Positions 54,594 through 64,000 of a stretch of 64,000 nt of DNA are shown in pieces. Position 1 is the stretch's first letter; every line of letters begins with the position of its first letter. The DNA is from Fistularia commersonii. Taxonomy: Eukaryota > Chordata > Actinopteri > Syngnathiformes > Fistulariidae. The notes beneath the pieces are model-generated. The model ran no database searches and was not told the origin of the DNA. It saw nothing but the letters and a program-made list of their open reading frames with translations. The stretch spans positions 6,637,001-6,701,000 of the forward strand of contig JBBMNZ010000027.1 of NCBI GenBank assembly GCA_037954325.1, in the 5' to 3' direction. A program made the position numbers and the translations under genes.

Positions 54594-57503
54594 GTAACAT
54601 TACTGTCATTACAACAAAATCCCCAGCAAGGTGTCTGCTTCCCAAGGGTTCACCTTTAACGCAGTCAACCTTGTCACCTGTAAGTTCCGTTGGGTTTTAT
54701 AACACTGTCTCGGGGAAGGAATACCGGCGTGTAAGCTAACTCTCGTTATCAGCTTTCCGGAGGCAAATTATGAGTAAAGGGTTGTAATTTGAACGTTTTG
54801 TTCCCGAAGCGGTGGCCAGATGTGTTAACTCGACAAGCTAACGCTAGCAAACAGCAACATACGGGGACGCTATTTTGGCGTCACGGTGCTAATTATTTTA
54901 TTGTGGCTGTATTTTAGAAATGAAAGAGGAGTGCAGTCATTAAGCTAGCTAGACGCCCTTTTTCCAGTAATTACGGTAGCTGATAATGAAGCAAGTAACA
55001 GCATATGAAATAACGTGAACGCCGAAACAACTCTGCGTGAGCCGTCCGTAACATCGGTTTCTTCATGGCTCGCCGATGTGAAAGCGAGTCTTATTCAGAC
55101 TGAAGATGTTTACCAGTCACATGAAGGTTTGCGAGTCGCTGTCACTTAGCTTAATACATCTGAGACGACAGTAACTCGATTGTGTGCTTTTTTTTGACTG
55201 TCAGTAGCCTGTGGATTTATTCGAAGGGTCAATTGATGTAAGCGAGACAAGCAGTTTCGGCATTGTAGTATCACGTTTCCTGGGGAACATGAGTGTAACA
55301 CAAGTCAAAGCGTCCCTTTCACACCGTCTCAGCACTTAAACTAACACAGAAATATCACTTATTTGATCGACCCTGCAGTCTTTCATATAGAATGTGGTAT
55401 CTTACAATTTGCACGACTGCGGGGAACGTAAGCCCAATATGCATTCCTATTCGAACCCTGTTCGATAAACTTGTATTTTTGCTTGTTAGTTATGCCACGT
55501 TCATCACCGCTGTCCTGCTGAGTCTCTCTCCGGGCCTCTCTGTCTTGCACCTTTGTGTTAGATCTGTCGATGGGTTCTCTCCCTCTTTATGTTTCTCCTT
55601 TCTCTTTTATTATTTATGCTCCCATGTCGGAAGGCTACATGCAAAAGGAGTATGGGATGGATAAATATTGATAGCTCAATGGAGGACTGACACTTTCGGA
55701 TGCCGTTGATTTTAAAAACCCACCTGAGAAGCAGAAGAAAAAGGTACAACAGACACAATAACTTCTAAATATATCACATACTGGTTATTTCTTCATTTAC
55801 TTAAATATTTATGTTGACTATCATGAAGTTGTTTTTTTTTAATTGTACCAGCCTTTGAAATTTGATAGTACCTAGGAATGCGGCCATACATAGCATACAT
55901 ACAAACAAACACCACAACAGGTTTCTTCATGATAAATAGCACTTATTCATTCTTAAGGCAATGTAGTTTCATCAGTTCTCAGTATTGAAAATTAGGATTG
56001 GTTCTGTATATTTGTATTGTGGACCAATAAAAGCTTTAGTAGCAGTATGGCTATTGGGTGTACAGCTTGGCCAGAATCTCCTGTGATATTTTAGTTAAAT
56101 TATAGTATGTGAACTTAAAGGTGCCATCTCATGATAACTATTGTGCAGTTTATCCTTGGAAAACCAAGGAAACCACAGATATTGCATGTATTGTTTTTTT
56201 TTTTTTTTTTGTTAATCTTACACTGGGCGATACAGAGTAGGAACAAGTTGCTAAGTGCTGCAGGAAACCAGTAACAGCCTTATTCCTCTGAGATAAGCGT
56301 TCCGTTGCATAGACACACATTTATAGTAGCTTTGGATTTTCCCACTGTTTGTTGTACTAATATCAGAAATTAAATAAAACTCCTTTGTAGCTGCGGATAG
56401 AGTGAAATGTTTTACAGACCTCTGTGTTTCTTAACTGTTTATTTCACCGATAGTCAAAAGAAATTATAGTGTGAGGCGAACATGAGTAGTTCTTGATTAC
56501 AGTTTGAGACATACCAAATAATCCTTCATATTTTTTTGGAAAAAGTTTTACTGACTTTGTAGGTGAATGCTGCCTGACACTTGAATGAAGCCTTCATGCT
56601 ACATTAGACATTTCAGAGACTTACAATGAAGAATCTGTAGGGGACACAAATAGAGGTGTGGCAATTCTTGGTTGGCAAGTACTAGCAGGTATCACATTTG
56701 AGAAAATGATAAAAATGCTTTGAGAATATCAGGGTCTTATTTTTAATTTTCCTGCTTTTGAGTTTTTTTTAATTTTGGCTGTCATTTAATTTCAAATGGT
56801 TAAGCTTTTCGTTTTTTATTAATTTTTCGAATATTGTATGGTTGATCAAGTTTTGTCTTTGAGAGCTATGAAATATGTTGTTCCCAGTAATGTCCTAATT
56901 TTGCATACATGACCAAACCATTTACAGCAAAATGTGTTGATGAGGCACACTGAAAGGTAGTTGAATTTCTTTCCACTGTGTTTGTTTAGGAGCTCAGGAA
57001 TGATGCTTTACTGGTTTTATGCCTCCCATTAATGCTCACTGAAGTTTAAACACATTGGTATTTACTGTTTGTCCATTTCTTACCTCTGCTTATTTAGGAA
57101 TGATGCTAAACATGTTCCAAGTCCCTGCCTCCTTCACTCTAACATCTCAACTGAAGTCTGAATACAGTCACATTTTTTTTATCTTTTTGAGTCTCATATC
57201 TATTTATTCCCACTCTTGTTCTCATCTCCATCAGTGTGACAAAAGCAACAGTCAAGCTGAAAGGTCACTTGCTGTGAGGGTGAAGCCTTATGGATCATGG
57301 TGGTGAGTGTTCACCAACATAATTCTCCACATACTATTTATGAAGTTACATTTTTATTTCAATCGTAGATTTGCTATTTTTAATTCATCCACTGATAAAG
57401 CTATGGAAGTTTTGAAATTCATACACTTTGCTGTCACTTTCACTGATCCTTTAATGTGTTTTAATTACCGTCTTCAGGTCAGTTGGAGAAATCAGGCACA
57501 ATA

Positions 57504-60500
57504 ATGTCAAAAAGTGAGGGTAGTGGGACTGAGCTCTGTGATAATGTACCAAGCTCTGAAGTCCATCCTGTTCAAACCCGAAACCTCAATGAGACGAACT
57601 TGCTCACACATGCTGAGAGTGACTCTCCCCTTCAAAATGAGAATGGACCGGAGTTTGAGCAAATCCTGAAAGTGCCTCTCAACAACAATGGGGAAAACAA
57701 GGAGGAAGAACAAGAGGCAGATGGATATAAAGGTTCAGATGAAGCAAAGGATGAGGAAGAGATGGATGAGGAAATGAAAGAAGAGGAAGATGAATCCGAG
57801 GGATCAAGTTGTCTAATTCATTGCCGGTCTCCTGACACTTTCATGATGGATTCCTCTAATTCAGAGACTGGTATGACATTTGCTTTCTTTCTTTTTTATC
57901 ATTTGATGGCAAACGATCTTTACCAGCTTACAGATTAGCATTTGAACTTAATATTTTCTAGAGTTAGCATCCAAAACGGACTTAGAGCACTAATACAATT
58001 ACTTTAGAATTGCTTTTCTATCAAAGTATTTGTAATAGTGTACACTAAGTATTAATTTCTGTCTTTATTCATTGATTAGTCACGCACACTGATGCTCATT
58101 TAAATGTGAGAGCTATGTTTGAGTAAACTTTTATCTCTTGAATGATTTGTAATCTTAGACTTCATTTTCTAAAAGGAACATCTTTAATTTATTCCAGCAG
58201 TCTTTTAAACACATATGAAACACACCCCTGAACAGGATACAGCTTGCTTTGTCATTTTGTCTGAGCAGATACTGTCTTTCACTTAACTTTTTTTCTGTGT
58301 GCCGCCATCTTTCACATTGTCTTTAGGCAGTTTGTTGGAGACTGCATATTCCTTCAGTCCACGGATGAGTCCAGAACTTACATCCCCTGTCATTCCAGTA
58401 ATCAGTGCAGAAAGTGCATATCCTATCAGCCCTGTGGAACAGTGGAATCCTGCTGAAGCAGGTTTAAATACCTTTAACAGTGGCTCAGTTGCCTCCATTC
58501 CTGGGACCATTACCTGCACACCAGGACCTGCCTTCACCACAGAGCCTATGATTTCCACTGTTGTTATAGGAACCTCAGACAAAAAGATGATTATTACAGA
58601 TGGAACTACATGTGTCACAGAGGCTTCAGGAAAAGAAGCAGGTATCAGTGATGTTGTTAACTGTGGGTCCACCTGCTTCAGCGGACGTGCAAGTTCTAAT
58701 GAAGAACCAGTCACCTCAGTTGCAGAGACAGTCACTTCTTCAGTCACACAGCTCATCTCTTCAAGTCCTTCTTCGCCAATGAGTGTGACAACAACAACAA
58801 TGGTTACCTTCACCACGAGGCCCCAAGCTTCATATACAGCATCAACTTCCACCTCAGGATCTTTAGCCTCAGTTCCAGTCCCCTCCCACACCACAGGCCC
58901 TATCCAAGAGTCTGTTCTGCTTGCTGCTCTGGAGCAGTTGGCACAAAAAGGAGATGATACTCATTTTCCACAATACCTTCATCAGGTAAGTTACCTCTGG
59001 GATTCACAAGGAATAGTATTTGTTTGGGGTGCACCGGTAATCCATAATGTAGATAAACAAATGTATATACCACTTATCATTGGCTAAACGTCTCCTTGGC
59101 AGATGCCTTTGCTTTGACTACGTTCTTGTGAATCTATATTACAAGCAACCCACTCATTATAAAAGATCTTACAGAGTTTTTTTTATTGTTAATTTCTTGT
59201 ATTTTATTGTTAATTTCTTTTATTGCGCAGAATTCGACTGTGCAATAAAAGAAATCGCAAAAAAATAAGCACACACTGCTTGTTTCTCACACAGATACCT
59301 GCATGACTGGACATGGTTATTTGGGTGTGTTAAAATATCTGTCAGTTTGATTTTATACAGATGGCTCTCAGATGATCCCCATAAAGTATTTTTGCCTGCA
59401 GAAGAATTGAGAGAGACATTATTTCCCAGAGGATATAAGAATATATGATTGTAGATTTACCATTCAACAGGATTTTGTGAATGCTCTCATTTCTTCTTAA
59501 CGTCTTTAATATTGTATCATTGCATGTTGATACTGATACCTTGATACTGAGGTGCGCACACATCACTTTTTTATCTTGTGTAGTAATAAAAATTATAGGG
59601 GGCATAAGCTAATAAGTGATCAGTCAGTGGAGCCAGGCAACAATTAAAGTTGACACTTTTTCATAATTGTGGGCAAGATTTTCTCCGAATGTGGCCTGAG
59701 CGTGGCCTCAAATGTAAAGTCTAATTGAAATATAATATTGTTGGATTTTGAATATTAAGTTTAGAACTATATGAGTTTCTGATTAAGGTGGCTATACACT
59801 GAGACCATTTGAAGGAATATTATTTTCACCCCCCCAGGCTCTTAAAATATTATGCTGTTGTTATTGCCATCAGGTTCTCTCTTTCTCTTCCTCTCTTGCA
59901 CACAGTATTAATGAATTTGAGTCAGCTAAACAGCAGTTGATACTTGGTGAATAGAGGGAGAGTGACTGTCATTTTGTCTTGGTGTCTATCCTGCTTCTTC
60001 CTCTATTTTTAGTTGACCCTCGTAAAGTGAGTAACTGTTATCATAGAGATGATTTTTTTTCTTAAGTCTATCTATAATATATGTAGATGCAGTGGAATTA
60101 TTCCAGATTTGCATTGAATGGCATCCATGTTCCTGATTACTGTGCTTTCTTCACTGTTTCTTTGGCTTTATAAAGTGAAGATTTCTAACCAGGCGTTTTT
60201 TATGTTGGTTCAAAACAAATTTTATTTTAGTAATGATAAAAATGCTTTTTATTAAATGGCATCGTATCCTTGCAGATTGCTGAGGCATTTGCTCATCATG
60301 AAGATTGTATCCTTTATGTATTGGACTGAGGTTGTCCGAGAAGAGTGTTGTGGCTCTCTATCGTGTCCACTTACATTGTTTTATGTGAATTTTGCACTGT
60401 GTCACATGCTGCACTGCACGTTGATTATTTAGTATCATCTGTTGTGGAGATGTTAGACCGCTTTAGTTCATACCTGGCTGACTCTGCAGTATTATTTAAA

Positions 60501-62432
60501 AAAACAAGTGTAGTCTAGGTATGGAAAAGGAAAAGACAATAGATGTAAAATATTCAGGAAAGAGAAACCTCGTCTTGAAATGGGAAGGTTTCTCTTTCTG
60601 TCCGTCACTTTCCCCTGTCAGATAAAGCATAACATGTAAGCAAAAATGCAAATCTTAGTTTTAGTGAATAACTCAAACATGCTGGACTTTAAGTAATGGC
60701 AAATGAAATCATTATTCTTGGCTGTTTTATTTTGACTTGCTTAACTGACGATCATCTATTTTCAAGTAAGAGTTACAGCATCATCAGTGCACCCAGTCAG
60801 AGATGTTTCCATGTAGTGCACTCAGGACCATTAGCGAGAAGTACCAAACAGGGTAATTTGAAGTAAAAGGGATGTATTGAAGGAAAGACTGAAACGAGGA
60901 GTGCGGGAGTCGGAAATTTGGATAGTGAAGTGGGAAGGGAGATATGAGATTCAAAGAGTGGAGGAAACCAGCTTAGCTCCATCAAGCATTTAGAGAAGAG
61001 AGAGAAAATGAGAGAATTGAGCCATGTCAAAAGAGGATTGTGTCTTAGCTGCTCATATCCCTAAAGACAGATGGAATCCCAGTGAGAACTCGTCCTCTTC
61101 TCTCTTTTTTAAGCTAAAAACAAGCGAAAACAGTTTTTTCGTTCCCAAAGAAAAATATTCTCTATACTACCAGGTAAGATTCCTTTTCTGATCTATCCAC
61201 AATGTATTTTTGTCTGCATGCATCCTTAATTGTTGTTTTCAGACCGGCTGGCATTGCGATGCATCCAGTTAGAGCAACTCTACCACCAGAGAGTATTGGT
61301 GAACCTGAATGCTCTTCAGGAACAGTGGGGTAACTGGAACACATACACTTCAGATGAGATTGCAGGACCATGCATTTGTTTAATGTCTGTGTCTGCAGGA
61401 TTTCAGATAAACAGTTCGGAATGGTGCTGATTTACGCAAATTAAGACAATGATATGTATTTGTGTTGTTTGAAGTTTTCTTCAGTAAAAATTTACAAATT
61501 AGTCATTATCCATTTGTCTTATATGATAGAAATAAACTACTTATTACAGAGTAGATAAGAAAACAATTATTCAAATACCTTCAGAATCAGGAGAACATTT
61601 AAAGTATAACATTTTTGAAAACATACTAAACCATTGCATATTTGACCATATAGTAACAGCATTTAAGTTTTCCACAGTTTCAACCTTCTTTTTACCTATG
61701 CCTCCACATGCTTGTGTTTTGTTTTTAATTTAATTTAAATTTTAGTTTTAATTTAACTTTATTTTTATTTTGTGTTGTGATCTTAGAAAGTCAGTGTAGA
61801 GGAGCATCCTCCAACCTGGAAACCCAGCATCTGGACACCCTGAGAGACATCTGTCAGATGCACAATCGGTTAGTCTCCACTTTTGTACGTCTGCCTTTGT
61901 CAATTGTTTACTATATACTACTTTTTTGTCTCAAAATTGCATTAAAAAACTCAAGTAAATCATTTTTTCTATCAATATCACTCTCAAAGGGATATTTTCC
62001 CTATTGGCATTTTTATTAGTAGTTTTTCAGCATATTATTTCAAAGCAATTGTTGGCATGGCTTTTTGGAAGTGTTGTCTCTTTGGATCCTTCTATTTGCA
62101 AAGTTGATTAATTTTTGGGACTGTTATTTGGTGAGTCACTGAAATCCACACTTATTTTCTTTTATGAGTTTGATAAACAAATTAGTCAAAGGAGGCACCC
62201 CTTACTTGTGTAATGCACCTACTGAACACATCATACCACATCCTGTATATCTAACCTGTCTATATGCTTTTTGCTGTCTTTGAGTATCTGTTAGTATGAT
62301 GTATTGTAACGTGTACTGCAGTAATGGTTGCAGCATATGGCTGTTGCACTTTCTGACATTTGAGCCATTGCACTGCTAAGGTTTCACCTAGCTAAACTCT
62401 CTCACACTCACTCCCTTTCTCACAGACGTGCG

Positions 62433-62493
<61 letters not shown>

Positions 62494-62932
62494 CACACAC
62501 AGGGTGAGTGAGAATATCACTCATGGACAAGTTGTAATGGCCAGGGAAATGTGTTGAAGCTAATATTAGATGTGGAGACCGGAGGACGGTCAACCATCTT
62601 TCACATCTTCATTTACAAAAAACAGGAACGCTCTCCAATACTCATTTTCTCAATTTCTCTCTTTTCATCATTTTAATAGCCCAAGGACTACAGATGTCGT
62701 GGTAAGACTTTCAGCATTTTATCTCTATTTCAGATGTGAATTTATCTGTATATAGAACTCATGTCGGTATGTGTGAATGTCTTTATCTGTAACTCCTCAC
62801 TTCTTTAAAATCGAATAAGGTACTACAAAACTAAATTTGATGTAATTTTACATGTATGATTGCAGTTTGCATCTCTGGAGTTTTTGAGGGCCACTCATGA
62901 AGAGGATATTTCATTGCCTTCATGTTCTTCAG
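57504..62932 (+). CDS. cnst: Consortin (CNST), trans-Golgi connexin-sorting protein; N-terminal part, gene continues right
   Basis: Consortin is an integral trans-Golgi receptor that helps send connexins to the plasma membrane. Coding exons placed: 57504-57870, 58327-58985, 60276-60306, 61243-61329, 61787-61868, 62680-62701 (22-nt microexon), 62866-62932, all in one frame. The start MSKSEGSGTELCD opens a region rich in Glu/Asp (residues about 70-105), then a long Ser/Thr-rich stretch. The family-specific block follows: FPQYLHQ, IAEAFAHHEDYRLALRCIQL, EQLYHQRVLVNLNALQEQWE, and HLDTLRDICQMHNR. These align with human consortin. The C-terminal transmembrane part is not in the window. A further exon may start at 63873. 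It lies next to tfb2m, as in human. Confidence 0.88.
62428..62492. repeat. (CG)n-(CA)n compound repeat
   Basis: tgcgcgcgcgcg runs straight into a CA run of about 52 bp in a cnst intron. The whole tract alternates purine and pyrimidine. Confidence 0.95.
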
Positions 62933-63872
62933 GTGAGTGAGCAAGTATTTATGTTGCTGTGTATAGATAGGTAGATAGATTGACTTTTTTGAGATACAGT
63001 TAAAGGCTGACCACTGTCTCTTTACAGCATCATAAAAACTGCAAAATTACTCTAGTTTTCAAAACAAGACTTGCATGCAGATACAGGGTCATAAGTTTTG
63101 GCATTACTCTCAACAACTCTCATATGTAAAGCAAAGGGCAGCACTGAAGTGTCAAAGTATGAATTACAGACTAACGCTCTGGGCAGTGTGTTGATTGTTT
63201 TTGATGTCGACATGTCTTGATTGGATACACTGACCTTTACTAAGGAATCTACCTGGACTCTGAACTGAACATTAACTAAAGCTGATGTTCAAAATCTTAT
63301 CGTAGCAATTGGACTTTATTTTCTTCCCTTGAACATGTTTCATCTGTCATCTGAGAGGCTTCTTCAGTTCATATCAGGTCCAGTTGCTAGGATAAGAACA
63401 TATTGACATGAATTCCCCATGACCTGGATGACTGAGAACCTCCACAGACACATTTTGTTATGTGCAGCTGGTTCATAATAAATTGGCAGAAATCTTTCTA
63501 ACAACTGGCTAGCTCTTGTAGCCTGTGAAGGATCTGCTTATCAAAGAAATAGAATATAGGAAATATCAGAATTTCAGCACAGGATTTTTTTAGGTGATTT
63601 CATATGAATGTTAAGGAAACTTGTTAAAAAACTGTCGAAATATTTATAGCTACCATGATACTTTTGTTTATGTCACATCCATCCTGCTTACTTCAACTGC
63701 ATGTATGTGGGTTACATACAAACTTAAAGCAGTGGATGGATGGGGCTTTTACTTCCTTTTTTTGTGCTTGGGCCAGAAAAATTTAATTCTATGGCCATTT
63801 GGGGCCAAAATACCCCTGTTTCAGTTACATTGTTTTAGGGTATTTGTTTGCTGACATACGTTTTCTTTATAG

Positions 63873-63967
63873 ATGACTTGGGGATTTATAAATGTTACAG
63901 CAGAGAAAACTCCATCAGAGCATATTTGGCTGCTCAGCAAATGACTGCTTCATCTGTGCCAGAATAA
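63873..63967 (+). other. Candidate next cnst exon with in-frame stop
   Basis: An acceptor ttctttatag is followed by a frame compatible with the exon ending at 62932 (DDLGIYKCYSRENSIRAYLA). It reaches TAA at 63965-63967 with no strong donor before it. It could be an alternative terminal exon giving a short consortin, or a chance match. A second acceptor-like tgctacag is at 63985-63992. Confidence 0.35.
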
Positions 63968-64000
63968 GTCTGAGTGTTGATTTCATGCTACAGGATGTTT

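Noticed and set aside
1..64000. tRNA, rRNA, CRISPR or prokaryotic operon signals
   Set aside because: None seen. All confident genes are spliced vertebrate genes.

Overview
The window is nuclear DNA of a ray-finned fish, most likely a teleost. Its genes are split by GT-AG introns, the encoded proteins match vertebrate families with fish-type substitutions (for example the MCDDD start of the alpha-actin), and the non-coding DNA holds (CA)n microsatellites and fish-style non-LTR retrotransposon debris. No prokaryotic features, CRISPR arrays, tRNA or rRNA genes were recognised.

Layout from left to right: phf10 (minus; its PHD-finger 3' exons lie before base 1) and rab4a (plus) share a divergent promoter. 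rab4a and ccsap (minus) meet tail to tail near 11.6 kb. acta1 skeletal alpha-actin (minus) follows, with a clear TATA and CArG-box promoter at 21.3-21.65 kb. A gene-poor stretch of about 9 kb comes next, then abcb10 (minus, 14 exons) and an insertion bearing a reverse-transcriptase fragment at 39.16-40.08 kb. sccpdh (minus, 12 exons) and tfb2m (plus, 9 coding exons, with a nest of retroelements in intron 3) form a second divergent pair. cnst (consortin, plus) runs off the right end. I built the exons by hand from splice sites, reading frame and protein similarity. All complete gene models keep an open frame, and their lengths agree with their families (rab4a 213 aa, ccsap 276, acta1 377, abcb10 698, sccpdh 427, tfb2m 452).

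The genes are not an operon-like system. They are a conserved-synteny block: rab4a-ccsap-acta1-abcb10 corresponds to human 1q42.13, tfb2m/cnst/sccpdh to human 1q44 in a different order, and phf10 to human 6q27. Two products act in mitochondria (ABCB10, TFB2M). RAB4A and consortin both act in vesicle traffic.

I found no convincing undescribed biological system. The best observations are a LINE insertion with an 11-bp target-site duplication and a twin-priming inversion, a possible PHD-less phf10 isoform made by intron 9 read-through, a (TG)n tract that starts at intron position +6 of abcb10, dense actin promoter structure, and the nested retroelements in tfb2m.
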